Positions 1-7,127 of a DNA stretch of 42,686 bases are shown piece after piece. Every line of letters starts with the position of its first letter. The stretch's first letter is position 1. Position numbers and translations under genes: made by a program. The DNA lies in NCBI GenBank assembly GCA_012270545.1, contig JAAXID010000255.1:1-42686 (forward strand), in the 5' to 3' direction. The DNA is from Anaerolineae bacterium (GTDB taxonomy: Bacteria > Chloroflexota > Anaerolineae > Aggregatilineales > Phototrophicaceae). The notes beneath the pieces were generated by a model. It ran no database searches. It saw only the letters and a list, made by a program, of their open reading frames with translations, and was not told the DNA's origin.

Positions 1-159
1 CTTATAGGTCTTGATGCCGGTTTCCTCGGTGAATTTTGCGGCGGCTTCATCGTTTCCTGCGTAAGTGGCCGCAACATTGTACCCTTCGGCCTTGAGCGCC
101 TTGGAAATTGCTGCGCCGATGCCGCGGGAACCGCCGGTAACGAGTGCTGTACGTGCCAT
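1..159 (-). CDS. phaB: Acetoacetyl-CoA reductase-like SDR, N-terminal fragment
   Basis: The first 53 codons of a minus-strand gene are present; the rest runs off the left edge, which is why the ORF track omits it. The start MARTALVTGGSRGIG carries the TGxxxGIG dinucleotide-binding loop of short-chain dehydrogenases. A few residues later comes an AxYAGNDEAAxxF segment that I recall from PhaB-type NADPH-dependent acetoacetyl-CoA reductases, which make (R)-3-hydroxybutyryl-CoA for polyhydroxybutyrate. The start is well supported: GGAGG lies about 8 nt upstream of the ATG. The NxYAGN-type sequence differs from FabG and, from memory, is closest to alphaproteobacterial PhaB. The catalytic Tyr-x3-Lys lies outside the window, so FabG or another SDR cannot be excluded. 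Confidence 0.75.
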   Translation of the reverse strand, partial: MARTALVTGGSRGIGAAISKALKAEGYNVAATYAGNDEAAAKFTEETGIKTYK

Positions 160-296
160 TTAGGAATCCTCCAATTTTAGTCGTCTTGGTAATGCTGTTA
201 CTTTGTGAGGTGGTCTTGCGCAATATTGTTTCGTCATGAATCTTGATATTCCGGATGGCAATATCGTCGCATCTTAGGGTTCAGGCCCTTTGTAAC

Positions 297-326
297 AAAA
301 AAGGGCGCCCAGCGGACGCCCTTTTC
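297..326 (-). terminator. Rho-independent terminator of the tetR-SDR-fadN-fadA operon
   Basis: A perfect 9-bp stem (AAAAGGGCG/CGCCCTTTT) encloses a 9-nt loop. Read on the minus strand it is followed by a T-rich tract. It begins 20 bp past the thiolase stop codon, as expected for the end of the operon. The A/T tails on both sides could let it act in both directions, but no plus-strand gene enters it. Confidence 0.85.
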
Positions 327-345
327 TATGCGGTTGTCAAAGCAC

Positions 346-1527
346 TTAGTCGCGCTCCACGCACAGGGCGACGCCCATACCGCCGCCGATACACAGGGTC
401 GCCAGACCCTTTTTGGCGTCGCGGCGTTTCATCTCGAACAGAAGCGTGTTCAGGACCCGGCAGCCGGATGCCCCGATCGGGTGGCCGATGGCAATCGCGC
501 CGCCGTTGACGTTCACGATCGCGGGATTCAGCTCCAACTCGCGCATCACCGCCAGCGACTGCGAGGCGAAGGCTTCGTTCAGCTCGATGATGTCGATGTT
601 CTCGAGGCTCAAACCGCAGCGTTCAAGCGCTTTTGGCACAGCCTTGATAGGACCGACGCCCATTATCTCGGGCCGTACGCCGGCGACAGCGAATCCGACA
701 AAGCGCGCCAGCGGGGACAATCCCAGACTTTCCGCTTTCTCCCGCTCCATCACGATCACTGCGGCGGCGCCGTCGCTCAAGGGGCTGGAATTGCCGGCCG
801 TTACCGAACCATTCGGCTTGAAGACCGGCTTGAGACTGGCAAGCGCCTCGATCGTCGTTTCGCGGCGAAGATGCTCATCCTCGGCGAGCGCCTTGGTGAC
901 CGTTGCCGGCCGGCCATCATCGCCGACGACCGTCTCCTCCCATTCAAAGGGAACTATCTCTTGGGCGAACAGACCGGCATCGGTGGCGGCGGCCGCTTTT
1001 CGATGGCTGTCGTAAGCGAATTCATCCATGTCTTCGCGGCTGATGCCGAACTCGGAAACCACGCGTTCGGCCGTCAAGCCCATGCTCATATAGACCTTGG
1101 GATCGTTCGCCGCCATGTGGGGATTGGGGCTGAGATGGTGGCCCGTCATCGGCACGGAGGACATCGACTCCGCGCCGCCGGCGATCACGACATCGGCTTG
1201 ATCGGCGATGATGCTGTTGGCCGCCAGCGCGATCGTCTGCAAACCACTCGAGCAGAAGCGGTTGACCGTTTGCCCCGGCGTATCCACTGGCAGCCCGGCG
1301 CGCAGGGCGATTACGCGGGCGAAGTTCATGCCTTGCGAACCCTCCGGCATGGCGCAGCCCATAATCACATCATCGACTGCCGCCGGATCAAGTACCCCGG
1401 AGGTCTGCGCCATCAGATCGGTGATGACGGCGGCCGCCATATCGTCGGAGCGGGCGTTCCTGGTATTGCCGCGGACGGCTTTGCCCACCGCTGTGCGCGC
1501 TGCCGCTACGATGACTGCTTGGCGCAT
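346..1527 (-). CDS. fadA: Acetyl-CoA acyltransferase (3-ketoacyl-CoA thiolase)
   Basis: This 393-aa protein has the standard thiolase length. It catalyses CoA-dependent cleavage of 3-ketoacyl-CoA to acetyl-CoA, the last step of beta-oxidation. Visible catalytic elements are the acyl-accepting Cys92 in NRFCSSG, the ELNEAFA loop, His349 in GGAIAIGHPIGASG, and the proton-donating Cys379 in CIGGGMG. The start is supported by AGGAGA 5 nt upstream of the ATG. It is the last gene of the leftward operon, 64 bp downstream of the hydratase/dehydrogenase fusion, so the two probably form the alpha and beta parts of a degradative cycle. A biosynthetic acetyl-CoA acetyltransferase (PhaA/AtoB) role is possible, since a PhaB-like gene lies next door. 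The FadN pairing favours degradation. Confidence 0.93.
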   Translation of the reverse strand: MRQAVIVAAARTAVGKAVRGNTRNARSDDMAAAVITDLMAQTSGVLDPAAVDDVIMGCAMPEGSQGMNFARVIALRAGLPVDTPGQTVNRFCSSGLQTIALAANSIIADQADVVIAGGAESMSSVPMTGHHLSPNPHMAANDPKVYMSMGLTAERVVSEFGISREDMDEFAYDSHRKAAAATDAGLFAQEIVPFEWEETVVGDDGRPATVTKALAEDEHLRRETTIEALASLKPVFKPNGSVTAGNSSPLSDGAAAVIVMEREKAESLGLSPLARFVGFAVAGVRPEIMGVGPIKAVPKALERCGLSLENIDIIELNEAFASQSLAVMRELELNPAIVNVNGGAIAIGHPIGASGCRVLNTLLFEMKRRDAKKGLATLCIGGGMGVALCVERD

Positions 1528-1591
1528 GATGTTCTCCTTCTTTCGTTTTCCGCCTCCGAAAACATGCTAGGTTCAGCGACGCAAATTACCT

Positions 1592-3979
1592 TCAATTCCG
1601 CAGGGGCTTGTTCGTCCGCAGCATGTGCATGATGCGTTCCTGCGTCTTCGTCTCCATTATCAAGCTTAGGAAAGCCTCACGCTCCAAGTTGAGCAGGTAC
1701 TGCTGATCGACCCACTGCGGCTGCGCCAGCGCGGCACCGCTTAAGATGTAGGCCAGCTTCTTGGCGATCAGAGCGTCGTGCTCGCTGGCGTAACCGGCCT
1801 CCTGATATTCGGCCACGCCAAGCATCAGCGCCGCGTAAGCATCGCGGCCGGCGGCGTAGACTGGCTCAGGCTTGCGCGCTAAGTAGGTCTCGCTTAAAGC
1901 CAGCGCCAGTGTCTTGGCTTCACCGAGCAAATGGGCGCGATTCAGCACAATCTTGTCCGTGGGCGCCAGCAAACCGAGCGCTTTCGCTTCTTTAGCGCTG
2001 CCGCTGACCTTCGCCGTGGCGATGTTCTCGAAAGCCTTCCGCAAGCCGGCCAGCACATCGTCCGCGCCGGCGCGCGCCAGTGGATTCACCAGCCGCCGCA
2101 CCATCTCCTTGCAGCCGCCACCAGCCGGCAGCAAGCCAACGCCGACCTCAACCAAACCCATGTAGAGCTCGGCATGCGCCACGACGGCCGTCCCCGACAT
2201 CACCAGTTCGGCGCCGCCGCCGAGCGCCATGTTTTGCGCGGCGACCACAACCGGCTTGGGCGCGTAACGCAGGGCCTGCGTCAGGTCTTGCAGCGCGACC
2301 AGCGTTGTCTCGATGCCTTCCAAGCCCGCCATCAATGCCGAGAGATCGAGATTGGCGCCGATGGAGAAGCGCTCGCCATCATTGCCGATGACCAGCGCTT
2401 TGAAGTCCTCCGCAGTCAGAAGCTCAAGCGCTTTCCAGCCGGATTCGATCAGACCGGCAGTGATGCTGTTCTGCTTGGTATTGAATTCCCAGAGCAGGGC
2501 GCCATCGCCCATGTCGTAGAGCCTGCCGTCGCCGTTGCTGTAGATTTCGGCGCCGGAAGCGCGCAGATCGGCGATGGTGATCTCGCGCGGACTCTTGACG
2601 AGCGGCAAGTAAGCGCGCTCCTGTGGGCTGTAGTAGCCGATGACTTTGCCGCCTTTGTCCCGCTGGTAGAAAGTGGACGTGCCGTCGGCAACCATCGCCT
2701 TGACCCATTCCACCACCGGGTAGCCGTCCGCTTCAAAGCGATCAATCGTCTCGGCCACGCCGATGGCATCCCAGATTTCGAAGGGACCCATCTGATGCGC
2801 GAAGCCCCATTTCTGCGCGTTGTCGACATTGACGATGCTGTCAGTGATTTCGGGCACGCGGTTCGAGGCATAGGCGAGGGTAAAGGCGTGCAAGTGATAG
2901 AGATATTGCCCGGCGCGGTCACCAGCGTTGATGAGCAAGCGAATACGCTCGCCGAGCGGCTCAATCTTGCGATATTGCCCGACGCTGTCAAAACGGGGTT
3001 TGCTTGGCGGCTCGTATTCGAGCGTGTCCAGATTGAGCGCCCATAGCTCTTTTTTGTCGCCGTCGCGCCGCATGTGATAGAAGCCGCGCGCGGTCTTGCG
3101 CCCCAGCCAACCGCGTTTGAGCAGCTCGTCCGAGAGCGCGGTGTTCTTCTCGTGCAGCAGCAATTCGCGGGCGGGATCAGCGGGAATCGCGTGGTAGAGG
3201 TTGCGCGCCACGCCGACAGCGATATCGAAGCCGACCAGATCGTTCAGGCTGAATGTCGCCGTCTTGGGGCGGCCGATGAGCGGACCGGTCAGGGCGTCGA
3301 CCTCCTCTACCGTGTAGCCGTGATCGAGGGCGTAATTGGTCGCCTGCATGCCGGACATCGACATGAAGCGATTGCCAATGAAGTTGGGCGTATCCTTGCA
3401 TAGGACCGTCCCCTTCCCCAGCGTCTCAGCGCCAAAACGAAGCATGAATTCAGTGATTTCCGGATCGGTGCGGGCCTGGGGGATGATCTCCAGCAAGCGC
3501 AGATAACGTGGCGGATTGAAGAAGTGTGTTCCCAGGAATCGCCGCGTGAACTGAGCTGGCAAGCCATCAGCGATGCTGGCGATGGGTATGCCGGAAGTGT
3601 TGGTCGTCACAATGGCGTCTTCACGAACAGTCTCAACGAGCCGCGCCATCAGTCCGCGCTTGATCTCGAGCTGCTCAACGACGGCTTCGATGACCCAATC
3701 GGCATCGCCCACTTTTTCCAGATCGTCTTCGATATTGCCTATGCTGATATTGGCGAGGTCAGCGGGGCTGTAGAGTTGGGGCGGGCGCATTCTGCTCAGC
3801 GCCTTGAGATTGCGGGCCACCACAGAATTGCGCAGGGCCGGCCCGTCTTCCCGCGCAGTGTCCGAGGGCGGAATATCCAGGAGCAGGGTTTCGATGCCGA
3901 CGCCGGCCAGGAGCGCAGCGATGCCGCCGCCCATCGTGCCTGATCCAATAACCGCCGCCTTCTCGATCCGCAATCCCAT
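1592..3979 (-). CDS. fadN: 3-hydroxyacyl-CoA dehydrogenase/enoyl-CoA hydratase fusion (FadN type)
   Basis: This 795-aa bifunctional beta-oxidation enzyme has its dehydrogenase half first and its hydratase/isomerase half last. That is the order of Bacillus FadN, the reverse of E. coli FadB. The N-terminal Rossmann motif is GSGTMGGG (residues 12-19). The HCDH signature His152 lies in GTHFFNPP, followed by two C-terminal HCDH helical domains with GWLGRKTARGFY. The crotonase part (about residues 490-700) contains the oxyanion-hole segment ALGGGAELVMSG and the GVGLLPAGGG loop. The C-terminus KTQERIMHMLRTNKPLRN is typical of the family. Spacing of 54-64 bp to its neighbours and the shared strand indicate one operon with tetR, the SDR and fadA. 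Confidence 0.93.
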   Translation of the reverse strand: MGLRIEKAAVIGSGTMGGGIAALLAGVGIETLLLDIPPSDTAREDGPALRNSVVARNLKALSRMRPPQLYSPADLANISIGNIEDDLEKVGDADWVIEAVVEQLEIKRGLMARLVETVREDAIVTTNTSGIPIASIADGLPAQFTRRFLGTHFFNPPRYLRLLEIIPQARTDPEITEFMLRFGAETLGKGTVLCKDTPNFIGNRFMSMSGMQATNYALDHGYTVEEVDALTGPLIGRPKTATFSLNDLVGFDIAVGVARNLYHAIPADPARELLLHEKNTALSDELLKRGWLGRKTARGFYHMRRDGDKKELWALNLDTLEYEPPSKPRFDSVGQYRKIEPLGERIRLLINAGDRAGQYLYHLHAFTLAYASNRVPEITDSIVNVDNAQKWGFAHQMGPFEIWDAIGVAETIDRFEADGYPVVEWVKAMVADGTSTFYQRDKGGKVIGYYSPQERAYLPLVKSPREITIADLRASGAEIYSNGDGRLYDMGDGALLWEFNTKQNSITAGLIESGWKALELLTAEDFKALVIGNDGERFSIGANLDLSALMAGLEGIETTLVALQDLTQALRYAPKPVVVAAQNMALGGGAELVMSGTAVVAHAELYMGLVEVGVGLLPAGGGCKEMVRRLVNPLARAGADDVLAGLRKAFENIATAKVSGSAKEAKALGLLAPTDKIVLNRAHLLGEAKTLALALSETYLARKPEPVYAAGRDAYAALMLGVAEYQEAGYASEHDALIAKKLAYILSGAALAQPQWVDQQYLLNLEREAFLSLIMETKTQERIMHMLRTNKPLRN

Positions 3980-4033
3980 CTTTCCATTCGCCTTTCGAAG
4001 TTGATTCGCCTGCGTGTCAGGATTCGGCTGCGC

Positions 4034-4735
4034 TCACCAAGGTAGCTCACTACCGTCGTATTGGAAGAATTTGCCGTTCTCAGCGGGTGTCACGCGGTTG
4101 ATGAGGGCGCGCAATGACTTCGTCGATTCTTGTGGCGTGAGCGCGGCGTTGGGTCCCCCCATATCGGTCTGCACCCAACCCGGATTGACGGCGATTGTGG
4201 TGATGCCGGCCATGGCCTTGTCGAAGGCGAGGACGCGCGCCGCCATGTTCAGCGCCACTTTGCTCATGCGATAAGCATAGGAACTGCCGCCCGCCCGTTG
4301 CAAGGAGCCCATGCCAGAAGAGATCATGACCACGCGGGGATTGTCGCCGCATTTAAGCAAGTCGCGACAAGCCTGGGCTACGATGAGCGGGCCGACGGCG
4401 TTTGTACTAATCACATAGCTGACTTCAGTTGCGGTCAGCTGTCCCAAGATTCGGGCCTGGTCGCCGCCGCCGATGCCGGCATTGTTGATCAACAAGTTGA
4501 GCGCGTCAGTTTTCGCAGCGACAGCCTTCAGTGCGCCGTCGATCGACGCCTCATCGTTGACGTCCATTTGCAGCACAGTGACGCGGTCCTCATGCTTTCG
4601 CGCCAGCTCATTCAAGGCGTCGGCGCGTTCGGGTGCGCGGCAGGTCGCGAAGATGTACGCGTCGTCTTTGAGTAGTTGGCGCGTCAGCTCGAAGCCGATG
4701 CCGCGGTTGGCGCCTGTGATGAGGATTCGTTGCAT
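4034..4735 (-). CDS. SDR family oxidoreductase (C-factor/sniffer-like)
   Basis: A 233-aa classical short-chain dehydrogenase. It has the cofactor loop TGANRGIG near the N-terminus, NNAG in the middle (residues about 88-91), an active-site Ser in MISSG, and YRMSK as the Tyr-x3-Lys catalytic pair, followed by a PGWVQTDMGG segment. The length and the TDMGG ending resemble the C-factor/carbonyl-reductase-like SDR subgroup, whose substrates are usually unknown. It lies 21 bp after tetR and 54 bp before fadN, so it is co-transcribed with the fatty-acid oxidation genes. A role on an acyl-CoA, aldehyde or ketone intermediate is an inference from position only. Confidence 0.85.
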   Translation of the reverse strand: MQRILITGANRGIGFELTRQLLKDDAYIFATCRAPERADALNELARKHEDRVTVLQMDVNDEASIDGALKAVAAKTDALNLLINNAGIGGGDQARILGQLTATEVSYVISTNAVGPLIVAQACRDLLKCGDNPRVVMISSGMGSLQRAGGSSYAYRMSKVALNMAARVLAFDKAMAGITTIAVNPGWVQTDMGGPNAALTPQESTKSLRALINRVTPAENGKFFQYDGSELPW

Positions 4736-4756
4736 GTTGCCCTTTCCCCGATATAA

Positions 4757-5395
4757 TTAGTCCGTTGCCCTCAACGCGGCCAGCCAGGTATCGACCATCA
4801 CATCGGCGACTTGCTCACCGGTGAGACGCCCGCCAGCGCGGAACCAGACGCCCACCCAGTTGTGCGCGCCCAGGATCGCTTTGGTAACGATATCGGCATC
4901 CACTCGGCGAAACTCGCCTGTTTCGATGCCCGCTTCCAGCACGCCGCGAAACAGGCCCTCGAAACAATCTCGCCGGGCGAAGAACTGATTCCGCCGCGCG
5001 ACGAACTCCTGCATGAACTTGTCGTCGCCGTTCTTCCCGCTCACATTCAACACGGCGCGGATTTCGAAAACCATCGCAGCGCCGACAGCCACGTTGCCGG
5101 TGACGCTCACAACATGCGAGCGGATCATGCCGGCCAGTTTCTCGGCGCTCGTCATGTCCGAGGCGACGATTGCTTCCAACTTGGCGACGGTGAGGTCCAG
5201 CCCAACTTCGAGGACGTTCAGCAACAAAAAGTCTTTATTCTTAAAATGATGATACAAGCTGGCGGCGGTCAGATTGACTTGCGCCGCGATATCTTTCATC
5301 GTGGTCGCCTCATAGCCGTTGCGGTGAAGCACTTCGGCGGCCGCCCACAGGATGTCTTCGCGGTCGACCGACTGATCAGCAGGTTTTCGCGCCAA
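4757..5395 (-). CDS. TetR/AcrR family transcriptional regulator of the beta-oxidation operon
   Basis: This 212-aa regulator has an N-terminal helix-turn-helix of about 50 residues. The segment ATTMKDIAAQVNLTAASLYHHF is the classic TetR recognition region. The C-terminal ligand domain resembles TetR_C domains of fatty-acid regulators and includes a FFARRDCFE stretch. The start is TTG, not ATG: an AAGGAG box lies 8 nt upstream and no better start exists. It is the first gene of the leftward operon, so it should autoregulate and control the SDR-fadN-fadA genes. The ligand is probably an acyl-CoA, by analogy with FadR/PaaR-type TetR proteins. That ligand is inference; the fold is clear. Confidence 0.9.
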   Translation of the reverse strand: MARKPADQSVDREDILWAAAEVLHRNGYEATTMKDIAAQVNLTAASLYHHFKNKDFLLLNVLEVGLDLTVAKLEAIVASDMTSAEKLAGMIRSHVVSVTGNVAVGAAMVFEIRAVLNVSGKNGDDKFMQEFVARRNQFFARRDCFEGLFRGVLEAGIETGEFRRVDADIVTKAILGAHNWVGVWFRAGGRLTGEQVADVMVDTWLAALRATD

Positions 5396-5423
5396 ATCGC
5401 CGCTCCTTCTCTATATCAGGCCG

Positions 5424-5442
5424 AATCAAACCGGCTTCGATT
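5424..5442. promoter_or_regulatory. Candidate TetR operator (19-bp imperfect palindrome)
   Basis: The 19-bp site AATCAAACCGGCTTCGATT is symmetric at 7 of 9 base pairs around its central G. It overlaps the 3' end of the -10 box and the expected start of transcription of the tetR operon. A repressor bound here would block transcription of its own operon. Family knowledge supports TetR operators of this size and symmetry; binding itself is inferred. Confidence 0.45.
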
Positions 5443-5468
5443 GTAGATTACGGTCAGTGAGGATTCAA
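5440..5468 (-). promoter_or_regulatory. Sigma70-type promoter of the tetR-SDR-fadN-fadA operon
   Basis: On the minus strand TTGAAT and TACAAT are separated by exactly 17 bp (-35 at 5463-5468, -10 at 5440-5445). The predicted start of transcription is near 5433, about 40 nt before the TTG start of tetR. Matches to consensus are 4/6 and 5/6 with optimal spacing. Confidence 0.6.
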
Positions 5469-5520
5469 GCCAGCAAACAACGGAATCACCTGGGTTTTGC
5501 AGCACTAAAAATGACGCATC

Positions 5521-5570
5521 CGTAGCGCTACGCAGACGGCGCTACCCTTTTGCCTTGAAGCCTCTATAAT
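5521..5570 (+). promoter_or_regulatory. Promoter region of the serB-HAD-serA operon with a 12-bp palindrome
   Basis: A perfect TATAAT box lies at 5565-5570 in otherwise GC-rich DNA. A perfect 12-bp palindrome, CGTAGCGCTACG, is at 5521-5532, just upstream of the expected -35 position. No good -35 hexamer exists 16-18 bp from the -10, which suggests activator dependence. The palindrome is a candidate operator or activator site; no protein can be assigned. Confidence 0.45.
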
Positions 5571-5604
5571 GACCGTGGATTGCTTTACCGCGGGAAATGC
5601 GCCT

Positions 5605-6456
5605 ATGGTCAGCCCACGCTGGTCAACTTTTGACCTCATATTCTTCGACTGCGACAGCACGCTGTCTTCCATCGAAGGCATTGACGAACTCGCCCGTCTG
5701 AAGGGCAAAGAAGGGCGAGTCGGACTGTTGACCAACAAGGCGATGGATGGCGAACTCGACCTGGCCGATGTTTATGGCAAGCGCTTAAAAGCGATAAAAC
5801 CCACTCGCGCCCAGTTGAAAGCGGTTGAAGAGCGTTATTGGGAGGCTACAGTGGAAGACGCCCAGGCGGTCATCGCCGCGCTGAAGGCCTTGGGGGCGCA
5901 TGTCTTCATCATCAGCGGTGGATTGATTGACGCCGTGAAGGGATTCGGGCGGCGGCTGGGCGTCGACCCCGCCAGGATTCGCGCGGTTGAGCTGGAGTAC
6001 AACGAACTTTCCGGGCGCTGGTGGGATTATTCGGAACCGCAAGCGCAACAGTCGAAGACTTATCTCGATTATGACGAAGGACCGCTGACGGCATCCAGCG
6101 GCAAAGCGGCCATCATCAGCGAGCTCGCCGGTGCACTGCCCGGCCGGCGCATGATGATTGGCGATGGCTCATCTGACTTGGCGACCAAGAGCGCCGTCGA
6201 GCTCTTCGTCGGCTATGGCGGAGTCGTCGCGCGCGATCAAGTCAGGGCGGAGTCAGACATTTTCCTGCGCTGCGCGTCGCTGGCGGCGATACTTCCGCTG
6301 GCCGCTGGCCGCCGAGGCTGGGAGTCCTTGCGTGGCTCGGCGCATGAATCTGTATACCGCAAGGGCATCTCGCTATCGCTGGGCGAGGAAGCCGTCCTGT
6401 TTCGCAGCGAGAGTCTCCGAGACCAGTTTATCCGCGAATTCGAGGACATCATTTAG
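5605..6456 (+). CDS. serB: Phosphoserine phosphatase-like HAD hydrolase
   Basis: The likely protein is 283 aa and belongs to the haloacid dehalogenase superfamily. Motif I is FFDCDSTLSS, the DxDST form typical of phosphoserine phosphatases, with two aspartates for nucleophile and acid/base. Motif II is ISGG, and motif IV is GDGSSDLATK. A helical cap (about residues 20-95) lies between motifs I and II. The enzyme should convert O-phosphoserine to serine. The ORF track starts at 5569, but that ATG overlaps the TATAAT box. The ATG at 5605 (codon 13), just before the conserved core, fits the promoter better; GTG 5575 is an alternative. The downstream serA in the same operon strongly supports the pathway assignment. 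Confidence 0.8.
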   Translation: MVSPRWSTFDLIFFDCDSTLSSIEGIDELARLKGKEGRVGLLTNKAMDGELDLADVYGKRLKAIKPTRAQLKAVEERYWEATVEDAQAVIAALKALGAHVFIISGGLIDAVKGFGRRLGVDPARIRAVELEYNELSGRWWDYSEPQAQQSKTYLDYDEGPLTASSGKAAIISELAGALPGRRMMIGDGSSDLATKSAVELFVGYGGVVARDQVRAESDIFLRCASLAAILPLAAGRRGWESLRGSAHESVYRKGISLSLGEEAVLFRSESLRDQFIREFEDII

Positions 6457-6458
6457 AC

Positions 6459-7127
6459 ATGGAATTCAATGCGATTATCTTTGACATGGACGGCTTGCTG
6501 GTCGATTCCGAACCAGTCTGGCATGAAGTCGAAGTCGAACTGATCGAGTCTTGCGGCTACACCTATTCGGATGAAGTGCGCGCAATGGGTATCGGCATGC
6601 GCCCTGACGAATTCGCCGCCATTCTGCAGCGGCATTATCCCGAGTTGGGCGACTCGCCCGCGGCAATAGAAACAACCATAATCAATGGGATGCTGAATCT
6701 GCCCCCTGGCAGAATTAAAGCGCGGCCCGGCGCCGATGAGCTCGTCCGCTATGTCGCCGAGTCGGGTATTCCGCGCGCGATCGCGTCTAGTTCATCGCAA
6801 GCTATCATCGAACATTTTGTAGCGCTAATGGACTGGGATGAATTGATTCCGCAGCGGTATTCAGCCGAATTTATGCCGCGAGGCAAGCCGGCGCCCGACA
6901 TTTATCTTCACGCAGCTGCTCAGCTGGGCTGCGCGCCCGAGACCTGCCTGGCGCTGGAAGACAGCCGCTTGGGCACGCAGGCGGCGCTTGCGGCCGGCAT
7001 GACCTGCTTCACCGTGCCCGATCCCTCGCATTCGAGCTTGACCGATTTTGCGGCGATCAACGACAAGATCTATCGCAGTCTGCACGATGTATTGGACGAA
7101 TTCAAACTGAAAAGGATATTCGCTTGA
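6459..7127 (+). CDS. HAD family sugar-phosphatase/beta-phosphoglucomutase-like hydrolase
   Basis: A 222-aa HAD subfamily IA enzyme. Motif I is IIFDMDGLLVDSEP, which is characteristic of YniC (2-deoxyglucose-6-phosphate/hexitol phosphatase) and beta-phosphoglucomutase-like proteins. Motif II is ASSSSQ, motif III contains KPAPDIYL, and motif IV is LEDSRLGTQAA. The substrate is probably a small phosphorylated metabolite; position between serB and serA does not make it a serine-pathway enzyme. It begins 2 bp after the serB stop and its TGA overlaps the serA TTG by 4 bp, so translation of the three genes is likely coupled. Confidence 0.85.
   Translation: MEFNAIIFDMDGLLVDSEPVWHEVEVELIESCGYTYSDEVRAMGIGMRPDEFAAILQRHYPELGDSPAAIETTIINGMLNLPPGRIKARPGADELVRYVAESGIPRAIASSSSQAIIEHFVALMDWDELIPQRYSAEFMPRGKPAPDIYLHAAAQLGCAPETCLALEDSRLGTQAALAAGMTCFTVPDPSHSSLTDFAAINDKIYRSLHDVLDEFKLKRIFA

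Noticed and set aside
328-1632. 434-aa plus-strand ORF antisense to fadA
   Set aside because: Low-complexity, His/Arg/Ala-rich shadow of the thiolase reading frame; thiolase has all catalytic residues and a ribosome binding site.
4753-4765. TATAAT-like stretch in the tetR/SDR gap on the plus strand
   Set aside because: Faces away from any gene; lies between two co-directional minus-strand genes.
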